A stretch of DNA of 64,000 nt from contig CP137672.1 in assembly GCA_037976565.1 (NCBI GenBank), forward strand, positions 23,157,134 to 23,221,133, read 5' to 3'. The position numbers and the translations under genes are program-made. Below, piece by piece: positions 36,841 to 50,078 of the stretch. Under the pieces are notes generated by a model, which saw only the letters and a list, made by a program, of their open reading frames with translations, made no database searches and was not told the DNA's origin. Source of the stretch: Mesocentrotus franciscanus. Taxonomy: Eukaryota; Echinodermata; Echinoidea; Camarodonta; Strongylocentrotidae. Within the stretch, counting starts at the first letter, position 1. Each line of letters starts with the position of its first letter.

Positions 36841-37263
36841 TGAATTACATGTGTGTATCAATCAGGTCTGATTATTTGTGTCTTGGAATCAAACTTTAAC
36901 GTTACCATCTGACAGACACAACTCTAATTTTGAACCAGGGACTGTCAGAGTCAGTTGGTAGGGAAAAAACCTAGATCTTCTGTTCTACTAGACCAACTTG
37001 GATCTCCTACATTGAAATCAAGAATCAAGATATTATTGTCCATCTCTGGTAGTTTTATGAATGCCAGAACATACACACTATCCGAATGCAAGATTTGATA
37101 CAGAATGGCCCTTAGGTAGAAGAATGTCCACAAGTGATTCTAACATTATTCTAATCCATCCAAAGGCATTGTCCTGTAAAGAATATGCAAAAAAGATACA
37201 CAAAAATTTGTATCAGATTTAAGCAGTTTTGCAGAAGGCAGCCCCTTCAGTAAAATATATAAT

Positions 37264-39056
37264 CAGACATCTGACCAAAGAGATATCACAACATGGAGTT
37301 CCAGCCTAGCATTTTTACGACCAGAAGTATTACGCAACGCGCGAGATAACGACAGACATCAGAGTGCCGCTCGCTGGAATTTGCCCGTAGGCGACAGTTC
37401 AGCCGCTCTCTGATGTACCAGCTTAGAAGCCGCCGTTCAAACCCATTCACATTGAGTGGAGTAAAGATTCGCAAACGAACAAAGCAACTGGACGTGCGCA
37501 GTACCGACCTACTAGTAGTGAGCATGCGCAGTTGTTGTTATTGAATTCCCTTTGTTTCTCTGATTCCAACGATATATTTTTCGTCAAAATCCACCGAGAA
37601 ATGGGCTAGTTATGATACTTTTACTGACTTCATATTAATTTTTAGTATCAATTTCATAATTCGTTATAAATATGTTCCGATCATTTGCGGAATTTAGATT
37701 GTATTTCATTCGAAAGAGAATGTTTTTATCTTTGAAACCCACCCTATCGGAAGAGTGCCCAGGGTGCCCATACGTTTAGATTTGCACGTGAAGATGCCTA
37801 TGCATTTGGTCAGCTTGGTTTGTGTCGTCTGCTGGGGAAAGAAATGCCAGCCCCACGCGTTCAAACTCGTGTTCTGTGCACCTAGTGATTCTGATTTTCA
37901 ATTCGGCTTATTTTTTTTCTGATTGCAATCTAACGAATCGATCTCGATCTCGATAATTGTACAGGGTCTAACGTCTATGTAAAGAAAAGTTACTTTTTAT
38001 GAATTATTGAATTTCAAGTTAATCTAGACTAGTCTACTAGTTTAGTAGTTAGTTATAGATCTAGACCTAGAACAAAGTAGAACTTAGAAGTCTTGGTTAC
38101 TTTATAGTGTTTGTCTTAATTCTTTTTATCTAGATTAAAAGTTACTCACATGCATTACATCGTTCATGATGGTTCAAACATCATTTTCAGCCATCAAGGC
38201 ATTATTTTTTTTAACTTTGTTTTCAGGACTGTCGGTGTCATTTTTTCACTGCATCTTTTACAGCTATTCATCCCTAATTGTGTTGTGAACAAAGAGTTGC
38301 TCCTCGTGTAGATTATATTTCGTTTCTAATAAGTAATAGACTCTAGAGGGGTCTATAAATATAGAACCTAGGCTATGACCTAAGGAAAAGGCTATACTAT
38401 AGTAGGAGTAAGGTCTAGACCCTAGATCTAGTTGATTTTGATGGAGGGGGTAATAATGGCTGGATTTTTGTTAACCTCTTCTGACTTCCTTCTGTTTAAT
38501 CAGGCAATGTAGACCTATATGTTATTTAATGATATGATAACCATTGAAAAGAAATGTGAAAAGCCTGTCATAAACGCGCAAGGCTATATTTCCCAAAACA
38601 TTGCAAAACCGACACGGAATGCAATGTACGGGACCGAAGACGAAGTCATTACTTACACGTTTGTGCTTCCTCTTATATTAGATCTAGTCTTAATCGTAAT
38701 AATACTTCAATAAACTCATCATGAATTCCGATTTCGAATCATCAGGAACGAGTTTCAATTCATCGATTTCAGATAACAAAGATAACTCGTCATCTAAATC
38801 AAAGTTGTATTCGAATCGGTGTTATCTGCCATTGTTTGCGATTGTCAAAATAGTTAATCCAAGAAAGCCAAATACGAAAGTAGGAACTGCGCATGCTCAC
38901 ACTGCGCGAAGATCTAGAGCGAACCCCAAACAGCTGTCGTAAATCATCTCGCGAACACCCGCTGAGTTTACGAGTCGGCTTCACAGCTAGTTCAAAAGGC
39001 TCTCACTAGCTAGAACTCCATGTTGTGTTATCTCTTTGATCTGACTTACTAACAGG
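37264..39056. mobile_element. 1.8-kb inverted-repeat element, no recognised transposase
   Basis: Near 37270-37300 ACCAAAGAGATATCACAACA followed by TGGAGTTCCAGC is matched in reverse complement near 39015-39050 by the same sequence with a few changes; arms of about 40 bp are close to 88% alike. The interior is rich in CTAG motifs, especially 38020-38120 and 38340-38440. The longest frames (60-80 codons) have no transposase features, so it looks non-autonomous. Confidence 0.6.
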
Positions 39057-39654
39057 ACAAAAAAACATGCATCCACTCCGAGTTTCTTTTCTCCTGGTTA
39101 TTTTTGGCCATGTTTGACGATATTCTCGTGGGTGATGAGAAGTGAGGCTGACTAATTTTGCAAATTGGGCCTGGTGTCGGCAGTCTTAGACAATGTTCCC
39201 TGTGGAAACATGAATGTTGGGTTGTTACAATGCTCATGGCAGTTCAGGATCGCTTGCTAATTAAATGGGTTGTTTTGATCTTTGAGTACTGGTATTAGAT
39301 ATTAGAAGTGTCGCCTGAACATGGACTAGAAAGAATATGCAATTATGCACATGATAATATGAAAATTTCGGGATCATTTGCTTTGGAAAGGGGTTGTTTT
39401 GATTGTTGATAAGTGCACGTCAGGAGGAGGGAGTGTCATCTCAGCATGGACTAGAAAAAATGCATGTGTGCATGACTACATGACCGGTCGGTTGGATGAG
39501 AGCATGTGTGAAGCAGAGACAAAGGAATTATAGTAACAGCATGCATTTATGTATGAATGCTGGGTTTTTTAAGTGCTGTCTGTGGTTATTAGGTCATGTT
39601 CTAGTAATAGTTGGTAAATGTGTGTGCCTGTCTTTTGATATATCTTTCTTTTTT

Positions 39655-39895
39655 CTCTCTTGCTCATTTTCTTTATTTATGTCTCTCTCTCTCTCTCCTT
39701 TCTTTCTCTCCTCTCTCTTAGATATGCCTTGCATGCCTCTCCCTTTCTAAAATATACTTCATTTCTCTCTCCTTCTCTCTCTCTCTCTCTCACTTGCTCC
39801 CCCCCCTCCCCTTTGTCCCTTACACTCTCTTCCCACATTCCCTCTCTCTCTCTCTCTCCCCCTCTCTCTCTCTCTCTCACTTAATCAACCCCCTC
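39655..39895. repeat. CT-rich microsatellite region
   Basis: Several (CT)n runs within pyrimidine-rich sequence. Translations are low complexity. Confidence 0.95.
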
Positions 39896-40390
39896 TATTT
39901 GTATCCCTTACTATATTATGCAACAAGCAACATCCATTAGTTGGAGGAGGGCAAATTGAATGTCATGAACAAATCAATCTCCATTTCCTCGTTCTCTTGA
40001 ATCCTCATTTTTAATATCCATGTAGTACAGGGAATGTGAATTTTAATTACAATGATAAAGAGATAGAGCAGTATCCAGCTACGAACAACGAGGCAGATAC
40101 ATGCATGTCAGGTCCACGGTTCCTTTAAGGTTAAAGGAAGGTCACAGATGATGTTAAACCGTCATGATAGTGATTGCGATTCTTGCTCGCCTGAGAGGGT
40201 CACAGAACAAGGTGCCGCATGCACCTCATATTGATGGTCATCTGATTGAATTGTGTTAGGAACCTTAATGGCTATTTTATTTTCAGTTGAACATGTGAAG
40301 GTCGAATCCATGTTTGCATGTCATGATCTTTTTTCTTTTCTTGCTGTACAGCTCTTAGTCGTAGAAACCCTCGTAATTAGTAGTTCAATT

Positions 40391-40480
40391 TAATAGTAGT
40401 AGTAGTAGTAGTAGTCATTGTCGCCGTCGTCGTCGTAGTAGAAGTAGTAGTAGTAGAAGAAGTAGTAGTAGTAGCAGTAA
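40391..40480. repeat. (TAG)n trinucleotide repeat with GTC interruption
   Basis: TAG repeats flank a short CGTCGTCGT block and continue with TAGAAG variants. Confidence 0.9.
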
Positions 40481-40654
40481 TTTTAGCAGAACATGTAATC
40501 AAAACAATTTTAAGGAAAGGGACTGAAAAGGACTGGATTAAAAATTTAAAGTTAAAAGACTAGAATCTTTTTGAAAAAATGATGTCATGTGGTTAGAGAG
40601 CTCTATGATACTAGATTTCACTCATCTCCTGTAACAGAAGAGTTTAATTCCATT

Positions 40655-40895
40655 TTAAAGCCATACTTTACTAGAAGCACTACCACCAAACCCCTCTAGC
40701 GCCATCTCAGGTCAGCTGTAGCAGTACGGTCCCGTAACTCACTGCGCTGTTGGTTCTCGCATCGAGTCCTCTGTCAGCGAAGCAGAAATTAGGTATTATA
40801 TGGGTTACGCACTGTTGGCAAGTTGACCATGAGATGGCGCTGTGCAATAAACAGTAGGCTAGGGCAGGAAGTTCATCAGTTCAGTATCGCTTTAA
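40655..40895. mobile_element. TTAA-flanked MITE
   Basis: TTAA lies at 40655-40658 and 40892-40895. The ends AAGCCATACTTTACT and its near complement AGT.CAGTATCGCTT are inverted. A second inner pair, AGCGCCATCTCAGGTCA and TGACCATGAGATGGCGCT, strengthens the hairpin. Fifth family in this window with TTAA targets. Confidence 0.75.
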
Positions 40896-41564
40896 CCCTC
40901 AGCAGACAATATCGATGTACCTACTGTAAACCACAAGTCCAACTCCCAAGTGTCTATGGCTATATGTACATTCCCATACGATGTTTATTTCATGCAAATG
41001 TTAAACTCGTTTTACCTTTAAGCTTTCTGACTTGTCCAATTAATTCACAATAACATGGAGGTGGCGATGCATATTATGCAGGCATCATTAATTTCCAGGT
41101 GATCAATCCGTGCAAGAATTGGATGATAAACCATGTGTTAAAAGCCTGGACTACAGGGCTTTTTATAGTTTTGATTCTTACATGAGAAGAAAAAAAAATC
41201 CTCTACCATTATGCAAAGTAGGAAATGATATACAGGAACATTTACATTGTATGTGTTTGCTGATATTTTATTGGTATACCATTGATAATTGAATTCTGCA
41301 TTGTGATTGTTATTAGTACCAACATTGCTAGTCTCCACATGTGATTTCTGTGAGTGTTGCCAAGTAAGAAATGGTATGTAGAATTGTAGATGAATATTGC
41401 TGTTTAGAAAGCAAGAAGTAACATTTATTCTTGCTTTCTAGTAAGCCATATATCCATAATCAGTCTGTTTCTTAATACACCATTTCAAATCTTTGTCAAA
41501 AGATAGTTTAGATATTAACCCAAAGATTAATTTTATTTTTGTAATCTTTGCACTCATTTTGCAG

Positions 41565-42012
41565 GAAAGAGAAATCTACAGACCAAGTAATTAAACCTGT
41601 CAACCTTGAAGCATTGAGCAAGTGGGTCGGTCATATACCTCCAGATGTCGTCTCCGACATGGCCAGCCTCGCCCCGATGCTATCCCGCCTTGGCTACGAC
41701 CCCTATGCCCGCCAGCCCAGGTACGGCGACCCTGACCGATTTGTACTGGACAATGAGCAAAAGATCGCTGACAACGCAGCAGGATTCAATGAAAACCTCA
41801 AGAGAGTTTACCGCGAGAAAGACATCGATCAACAAATAGAAGGGCCCCGGGACGCAAGGCAAGGTCAACAAGCGCAAGCGATGGACCATCGGGATAGGGG
41901 TGCACAAGATCAATTTCCTAGAGCGCCCCCTGTTGACAGGAGAGATCCTAGGCAGTACGCAAGAGACAGGAGGAATAAAAGAAGAGAAGGCCCATATCCG
42001 GTACCTGCATGA
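41565..42012 (+). CDS. TPST: Tyrosylprotein sulfotransferase, final coding exon
   Basis: This exon supplies the last base of codon 272 through residue 420 and the stop TGA at 42010-42012. It follows a clear acceptor (TTTTGCAG|G). [17 protein letters not shown] (276-292) is the highly conserved C-terminal catalytic and PAPS-contact segment; S276 corresponds to the active-site serine of the family. GYDPYA (315-320) and the YGDPD block are also family features. From about residue 353 the protein continues as a hydrophilic tail of about 68 residues, rich in Arg, Asp and Gln (for example [17 protein letters not shown]), making 420 residues against about 370-377 in human TPSTs. The tail has no recognised domain. 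The whole C-terminus is in one exon. Confidence 0.95.
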
Positions 42013-42072
42013 TAAAGGGCTTGTAGATTAGTAGTAGGATGTATATATTTATAAAATATTTTAATATTTGGG

Positions 42073-42078
42073 AATAAA
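42073..42078 (+). other. Poly(A) signal of TPST
   Basis: AATAAA lies 61 bases after the stop codon, in GGGAATAAACAG. It is the first canonical signal downstream. Use of this site is inferred only. Confidence 0.5.
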
Positions 42079-44594
42079 CAGAAAGTGCCAATGGTTTGCT
42101 CATCGAGAGGATGATGATGTATACTCCAGCCCTTTCCTTTTTTTAGATCAGGTACTAGGTAGAAAATAGAATTTTAGAAGTTCTTGACCACATTGTAAAA
42201 CAAGAAACGAAGGTTATCCTTGTTAAACGTTATGAAAAATATAGATTGCACATATTAGCCCCAAAGATCCTGTTTTATATGTTTCATTTTCATGTGAAGA
42301 TCCTACATGTGTATGTATTTCTGTATAAATTTAGAATTAACGAAAAGACCCTGGTTCATATGAAACATTCAGAGAATATTTCAGAGAAGAGCTTGCCCTA
42401 GGCTGCCCACAAGAAGGCCTTAAGAGCTATATACGGTATCAACAATGGCAGTAACGGCCTTCTTTCAGGCAATGATAAGTAGCATTGTCCCTTCTCCAAG
42501 GAGTCAAACACCCGAGATGGATTTGATCAAGAGTTAAAAAGTGTAAAGTACAATAGTATTGGAAGATGGATGTCTTTAATATGGTTGAGCAGTAGTCTCT
42601 TAGCCGGAACGTCCTTGATTTGAAGTCATGTTGATGCTCAAATGCCCTGTGGTAAGGCACAAATCTTCAATTTCCATGTCCCTTGGAATTTGGAAAGGAC
42701 CTTAGCTGTATGTCCATGAATTGCTTACCTACAAGCATGACTTGATTTTCTGAGCTGTCAGGTAAAATAGACTGTATTATTAATCCATCATGATCATCAC
42801 TTCGTAGGTGTTATTATTATTTTTTTTAAATAATTCTCTGGTCTCAAAACATGTTGTTTTTATGGGGATTCAGAGCCTGCTGAGAATCAGATGGGCATTG
42901 ACTTGGTGTGTTCACATGGCACCATCATGGTTTGTAAGTTTTCAAAACCTCAAAGTTTCAAACGCTGCAGGGTCACATGGCACCAAAAACAAGTGCTCCA
43001 AGTTTCAAACTACAAGATAGGCAAGCAGTTGTTGAGGTCAGTTGTTACTACTACTGAAATCTCAAAGTCCTTTGTGACTGCGCAGCAGACAAAATTGAGT
43101 GAGGACCCTCTGCTACTCATAGTTTTTGTTTATAACCATAAGATCGCTCGTGGTTTAAAACTTCAAGTTTCCACAAGTACATCCCCTGCGGTCACTTCAA
43201 TACCACAAGATAACCACAAGGTTTAAAACCACTAGCTAAACTAACAGTTTACAGGCTGTCATAGCAACCTAAATAGAGATACAAGTTAATCTGTGTCTGA
43301 CTGTCAGCAGTTAATGCGCTCTCTCATTTGAGGAGATTCAGTGATAGCAGCAAGTGATGGACATGACTTTTAAAGGATTAAGATTTTTAGAAAAGATTGA
43401 GTTTTCCATGCCACAATGAACAAAACAAGGTTATCAGGTTGATACTAATACATGTATATGCACATATTATCTGTTGAGATACAGAACGACATTAACTGGT
43501 ATCCTTTAAAGTCCACTACATGCTGTTCGATCTGACTACGACTGAGAATTTGCAATAGTATTTGATATGAACACTCAAACATGTAAAATCTTAAGGATCA
43601 AGGATCTGAATAGTCTTGTGATTAATAAAAAAAATCTTATATTCAAGGGATTTCAGAACTCTTTGGAGGGGGGAACAGCTTAATCGCCTCAGAATCGTAG
43701 TGATAATGCGACTGTCTACGATTTGAAGACGATTTGGCTTTTAAAACAATTGCATGCACAAGCATTCCAGTCGTCAGTATTCTCATCATTATTTAGAACA
43801 TATATCGGGAAGATGATGATTGGTTATATTTCCATATCAAATATAATTCCTCAAAAATTGGATCGCAGGAGAATTGTATAGTGTGCATTGGGCTTAACAC
43901 AGAGGTAATGCCTTCGTGCCTCTCAACACATGATGTATGGTTGGCTGTCCGCAAGAAGGCCGTAAGACCTATTTATTGTCAATGGCGGTAAGAGCCTTTT
44001 TGCAGGCAGCTGATGGTATATCTACCGGTATTCTCTTTCTTACATTTTATGTATAGTATCGATTGTTGGGGTGACATGAACCAGTTCTTGTACAATTCAC
44101 CTTGCTTCCATGGAGACATAGAACATGCATTCTGATTTTTCAAGGCTTAGAGCAAAACACAAATTAAGAAATTCTTTTGAAATGATTATTATGACATGTA
44201 CGATATCTCTAAGCGCTTTGGAGATATATTACGCACATAGATACATACTAAAGTGATGTATTAGTGAACAAAGGTAGACTAAGGATTTTGTAAGCCCCAG
44301 GGAAAAGTACTGTAGATATGTTACTGTTTTCCTTGAAATAGGCCATTCTCTGTGTAAGGAAGTATCATTGTCTTTGTAAGGAGAAAGAGACTGCCCAGAG
44401 CGAAGTATACATAAACCTTGGCTTGAATATGATGAGTTGTTCTCCCAACAAATTTATGAAACATGTCTTTGATTCATTGATTTCAAGCCAGGACTCTTCT
44501 TTCAGGAGATTTGATCTGCCAACTTTCAGCCGTCATCTTTGTTCACCTTTTTTGGTTTTATAAATAATGAGAAATTTGCTACAGCCCACTTAAC
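42079..44594. other. Intergenic stretch with two small hairpin elements
   Basis: Hairpins at 42402-42470 and 43942-44011 share GC.AAGAAGGCC.TAAGA on the left arm and GTAA.GCCTT.TT.CAGGC on the right, so they form one dispersed inverted-repeat family, a cousin of R5. Frames at 42808-43226 overlap a duplicated TCACATGGCACCA motif and look like chance. Confidence 0.55.
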
Positions 44595-44786
44595 TTAGAG
44601 CCTGTCTGCACTAGTTTGGCCAGGAGGGATTAGGCCTCCCAGCATGGTCACTGACAGGTAGTTATCTCATCAAATCAGCTCTCACTTAACATAAGACTTA
44701 ACATAAGAAAAACGGGATCATGGGGGACCAACAGGTTTGCTATATAGAGGGCGCATGTAGCTACAAGTAGTGCAGTGGGGCTTTAA
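44595..44786 (+). mobile_element. R4 MITE, copy with small internal changes
   Basis: The left target is TTAG (44595-44598) and the right TTAA (44783-44786). It has a direct duplication of ACTTAACATAAG and lacks part of the GGCATTGTTTTC block. Otherwise it matches the copy at 26327. Confidence 0.8.
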
Positions 44787-44989
44787 CACAGAGGTAAACC
44801 CCTTCTGGCTCTGGAATGATTAAAGATTTACAGACCAAAATATTCAGTCTAGAGGGCCTTTCTAACACCCTGTCAGGAAGTCACTCCATGTGTGATTTCG
44901 GTTTCCAGAATGTATTTTTAATTTCAGTTTCCTCCGCTTTTGGTCTCATGGAACTTGATTTAACTGAGAACCCTGAGAATCATATCATC

Positions 44990-45432
44990 TGCTGAGTGTC
45001 AGATGGGCATTAACTCAAAATGATACGAGTTAAACCACCTCCTGGGTTTTAGTGGATAATATGGTTGGAGCCATATTAGGGGTTACCGGTAACACAAAAT
45101 CATACGAGTTAAACCACCTCCTGGGTTTTAGTGGATAATATGCTTGGAGCCATAAGGGGGTTACCGGTAACACAAAATGATACGAGTTAAACCACCTCCT
45201 GGGTTTTAGTGGATGATATGATTGGAGCCATAAGGGCATTAACTTAAAATGATATGAGTTAAACCACCTTCTGGGTTTTAGTGGATAATATGGTTGGAGC
45301 CATAAGGGCATTAACTCAAAATGATATGAGTTAAACCACCTTCTGGGTTTTAGTGGATAATATGGTTGGAGCCATAAGGGCATTAACTCAAAATGATACG
45401 AGTTAAACCACCTTCTGGCTCTCAGCAGACCA
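44990..45432. repeat. R5 hairpin element with its core amplified in tandem
   Basis: The outer ends are R5-like: CTGCTGAGTGTCAGATGGGC at the left and CCTTCTGGCTCTCAGCAGACC at the right. Between them about six units of 71-84 bp repeat GAGTTAAACCACC, then GGGTTTTAGTGGAT, then GGAGCCATAAGGGCATTAAC. The 146-codon minus-strand frame across it is just this repeat (RRWFNSYHF.LMPLWLQ) and not a gene. Confidence 0.75.
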
Positions 45433-46711
45433 TACAATGCATGATCAACATACATGTAGTATGTACACATACATTGCTCATAATAAATTCATACAGTGAT
45501 TATTACAATGCTAAGAGTTTTCAAATATTAACCGGTATAGGCTCTGAGCCAGGCGTCACCTCGTTAACTTTTAAATTTGAAATCACCTTTCTTTTTTTTC
45601 CTCAAGTTTTAAGAAGATATAGTATTATCATTTTACTTTCAATTTAACAGGGTTATTCTGTTTTTGTATGTGTTTTGTTTTGTTTGTTTTTGTAGATATG
45701 CTTTTACCCTAACTTTTGAAGCTCAAGAATTCCCTTCAAATTAGTATGAATACAAACTTTGTCATGTCTGTAATCACTGTCATTTTTAGTGTGTGCACAA
45801 ACAACTTCAAGGCTGAAAACAAACCCACACAAATCAATGTTAAATAAAGATTTGTTTTTAAATATATTTAAGGTGTTTGTTTAAAATGTTGGTTGTTATT
45901 TATTGCTGAATATATTAGAGTTCTGTAAGTTAGTTCTCCTTTCCTTTTATGGAAAACTAAAATTATCTCTATGTATTTAATCAAGTTTGATTGAAAAGTG
46001 AGAAAATACAAGAATCTTTCTGATATAAGGAAGGAGTTTTCTTATTGGCAAACCTGCTAATGAATTGATAACTTCCTCATGAGTTTTTCAAGGAATGTAT
46101 TTTCAGATTTTACTGTGAAGATTATTCAGAATGATTTAAGTTAAACTGTAAAACCAGACACTTTTTGCGAATTATGAGAGTGGTTTGCAAAAATAGAGTC
46201 ACAACTGACACAGTTTGAAATGGCATGCATCTGGACCATGACTACTTACTTGATTTCCTTGTGGGGTTTTTTTTTTTTGGGGGCTAATTTCTCTACTGTG
46301 ATACATTTAAAAAAATCAAATTGATATGGCAGATATCATTTAGTAGCAATCTTGAATACTGATGTTTCCTTTGATTCTGTGAGCATTTTATTTCCTGTCA
46401 TTACAAGAACTCAGATTACATTTAAAGTGTACCCAATCACCTTAACAACAAAATAATTTGTGAACAGCTAGAATATATATCGTATTAACCTTTTAAACAA
46501 CGTTAACTGGCTTTGTGTGGGCTAACGGTTAAGGAGAAGAAAGTAAAGAATAACGTGAAACACTGTGTATGGAACCCAAGTCAGACCTTTCTATGCGAGC
46601 TTGTAAGGGTGCATCAAGGAGTCAACTGACAATTCGTTTTTATGGTAATTAGTGGTATATTTAAACTTGCCAAATCCCTTTACAGAAGTAATGAATGTTG
46701 ATAAAAGCTTG
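45433..46711. other. Unassigned non-coding stretch
   Basis: AT-rich, with T-runs near 45590 and 46267. No gene or repeat family recognised. Confidence 0.5.
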
Positions 46712-46867
46712 TACAGTCAAACCTGCTTTAGTGACCACCTGTCTACAAAGACCACATTTTTGTTTCCCCTCTGGTTTCTCATTGAAACATGTACTAAAGG
46801 AACCTGTCTACAGAGACTACTTTTTTGTGTTTCCCTTGGGCGGTTGCTATAGACAGATTTGACTGTA
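46712..46867. mobile_element. Small MITE with TACAGTCAAAYCTG ends
   Basis: TACAGTCAAACCTG at the left and its complement CAGATTTGACTGTA at the right define a 156-bp element, with inner repeats of CCTGTCTACA.AGAC. A related diverged element sits at 48320-48505. The TA at the outermost bases fits a TA target, but the border is not proven. Confidence 0.65.
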
Positions 46868-48319
46868 TTTTGAATAAAGTAGTACGACATAGAACTACTA
46901 ACATACACAACAAATATTTATTTGGTGATTGGTACACTTTAAATACACACATTGTGTATGTCACATAAAGATTTTCCCTGTTCGTCCGTCAGATAGGCCT
47001 CCGTCTGATTTTATCCATTTAATTGCTTTACAAGAACATAATTGGCTGCTGATGACTTGATGATTGTGGCTTGATTAAATCCTAGCAGACAATTTGGAAA
47101 TACGATCTAATAATAGGAATGATGTTGCAGTGCTCACATATATATTATTCCATTTGAGCTACATGATGGATATCTATTACAAATAGCATTCATCATCCCT
47201 TGATGGATTTTTACTTTAGGAGTATGCTAAAATCTGATGTGATAATTAGACATGACAGGTTGAGATTGAATTCAGATTATACAGTGTGACTCAAAAAAAG
47301 GAAACTCAGATTCATCCCTAATATATCATTGTGATCAGTGCATAAAGATGATGTCAAATATACTTTTTTTGTATATAGCCTGTTGTATCATTGGTTTAGA
47401 GCCAGAAGGGTGTTAACTCTGTGCTAAGGTATATGAATTAATGCCCTTCTGGCTCCAAACAGACGGTATTTCCTTTGATTTGAAACCGCAATCAATAAAA
47501 TCTGATGTTGGTCAGCTGAACAGCATTATTTTTCCTGATTCTAACCAAATTTTCCTCTGCCCAAGTTTTTTATGAAATGGATGGTCAATTCAAGGTTTTA
47601 GTTGAATGATCTCAATTCAAACTAAATGGACTCACACACCATGAAAGGAACTCCTGATTACCTTTCGTTACTAACTTCTGGAAGAGTAATTTTGATATTT
47701 CCCCCTTTTTTATTATAAATCAGGTATTCATGATTGAATTTGGGTGAGAAACTTATTAAATTAAAGATGACATTATCAACTATTATAATAGAGTTTTAGA
47801 TATAGGGGCTCGAATAAGGATTTCCTTTTTTTTTTACTCATTCTGTAGTGAAGTATGGAATCACATGGCATTATGAGTGCTAATGAGAACTTAAGGTTTG
47901 ATTTCCGGAATAGCATTGATGCATATAATATATGAATAATAAATATTTCAGTTTTTAAGCCTATGGATTGGTGTGACATTTTCAAATATTATCTACCTCT
48001 TCCTCTTCTGGGGGACAGGAGAGGTTGGAGGGCAAATACTTGCTGAAATGCAAGTATCATAGCATAATTAATTCATGAAGGCCGTTAATGATTGATTCCA
48101 GTATGGACCCATTTTTCTTGAGGGCTGAAGAAGGTTAAAAAATTAATCATTCAAATGCGTACCATCTTCTGATTTTGTGAGTTACTTATTTAAAGGGACA
48201 CGGTATCATAGCCGTATTATTTGAAGTTTATACAGCTACAGTGTCTGTCCGGGATGCTTTTGATAGCGCGGTGATAAAAACAAAAACAAATGTGAAGTGA
48301 AATGGATCTCATAAAATGA
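46868..48319. other. Intergenic stretch with one R5 hairpin
   Basis: An R5 element lies at 47388-47466: GGTTTAGAGCCAGAAGGGTG on the left pairs with ATGCCCTTCTGGCTCCAAAC on the right. Otherwise AT-rich without a gene. Confidence 0.55.
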
Positions 48320-50078
48320 CAGTAAAACCTGTATATAAAGACTGCTCAAATGAGACAAGAAAATTGGTCTTTACAGGCAGTTGATCTTTATGTACAGGTT
48401 CCTTTTACTTTTCAATGAGAAACACTTTTTTCAAGGGAAATAGAAAATGTGATCTTTCTAGACAGGTGGCTTTGGGTGCTTAAAGCATGTTTCATTGTAC
48501 ATTATTATACACCTTTGAGATTAATAAAAAGTTATTGTCCACTGGTTGATTCTCCTTTAAGCTGTGATATTGATTATTATTTAATTGGAAATTTATGATG
48601 ATAAATGGTAGATGTTGACATTATTTTTAACCGATATGCACTATTTTGGCATATTTTATTTCTAATATCCAAGCTTTGGCAAGTTTTAAATGTTACTTAA
48701 TTAGGAATGCAGTTCATTTTGATGATAATCTTTCTTTTTTTCCTTTCATGGCTTCTTTTTATATTCACTAATTTATTTTTCTTTATTCATAACAGATATA
48801 TTTCTATATTTGATTGTTCACTTGTGAGGGTCTGTTAAAATCCCCTGGCATTTTTAATCCTCATTATACCTTGGTCTAAAATTTTAAGTCGAGATTTCAT
48901 AGCATTAACAGGGCTTTTGAAAGAAAAAAATTTTTTAGATCCACAATTCTTGTAAAGTAATTCTTGTCTTTGTATTTTAACACAGAAACTCCATATTATT
49001 GTTATTAGGTTGATAACATGAAGATTTGGTCATATTTTTGTATTGTTTATTAAACAAATACGTGACCAAATTAAGTAAGACTGCAAAAAACCTTGAATAT
49101 ACGAAGCTGTATTATCAAACTATTGATTTTGATAATGTTGTAGTTATTAGTAGGTCAAAGGTTATGTTGTTGCCATTTTAGAGAGTTGTGTACAGTGGAT
49201 TTACTTTCTCGTGATGAAGGGACTATAGAAGGCTTAGAAAAAATTCTTGCCAAATGTAAATGTATCTGTTTTTAATGCCATTCTTAGATCTGCAATGTCA
49301 TAACTTTAGCTATGTAACATTTCCATATTTATCGATTGACATGTGCATGTAGATATTTTTAAAAAAGTAGCATTTTCTGATAAAATTGTACATTTCAGTA
49401 TGTCTACAATGAAAGGATTTCTTCAATATTTGTAATTAACTGTGAATTCAGAGAAAATGTCTATTTTTATGCACTGTGTATGTGTGTTATGAAATTCAAT
49501 ATCATCTTGCATCAACAAATTGCTGAAATCAAGATTGTGTTTACAACGAATGTTCAACGAATTTCAGATACCAAAATTCACGTTTGTTTAGCAACTGTTT
49601 GTACAGAAAACTAGGACCATTAGGTATATTTGAAAATGTTTTCCAAATTTTGTTTCGCTTTCATTAATTTTGTGAGAAAGTTTTTCTTTACTTTTATTTT
49701 ATTTGTAATGAGATAAATGTTTTTTTAGTGTGTAATATGTCTGTATTTGTTTATGCTGAAGGCAACTACATTATACCCCCTCTTTGTCATATGATTTTTG
49801 TTGTGAACTGAATTTTGTTATTCTAATGAAAGATATTATTTTAAGTATTATTTTTTTCCCATTTTTATGGAAACCTTCCTGCTGACTCTCTCTCATGCCA
49901 TGCTAACTTACAATAAAGTTTATCTGAGGCAATCTCTAAACATGGTCTGACTGTGTTCTTCTTATGAATGCATTTTTCTTCTGTGTGTGGGTAGTTTGTC
50001 ATAATGATATCATAATGATGAATTGATTAGACACGACGGATTATTTAGATAGTAATTATTATTCATTTTTTGTCTTTT

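Larger units (their letters stand above)
29850..41564 (+). other. TPST intron
   Basis: The intron is about 11.7 kb, phase 2, with GTAACA at the donor and a pyrimidine-rich tract then TTTTGCAG at the acceptor. Joining codon 272 as AG+G gives arginine and continues into [13 protein letters not shown], as expected of the family. It holds the donor-derived array, R1, R2 and R3 MITEs, a 1.8-kb inverted-repeat element, SINE-like sequence, GA/CT tracts and a (TAG)n run. I find no extra coding exon in it. Confidence 0.85.

Noticed and set aside
45030..45470. 146-codon minus-strand frame with internal repeats
   Set aside because: The protein repeat is only the 71-84-bp DNA repeat, with unit length a multiple of three in part of the array; the array derives from a hairpin element.
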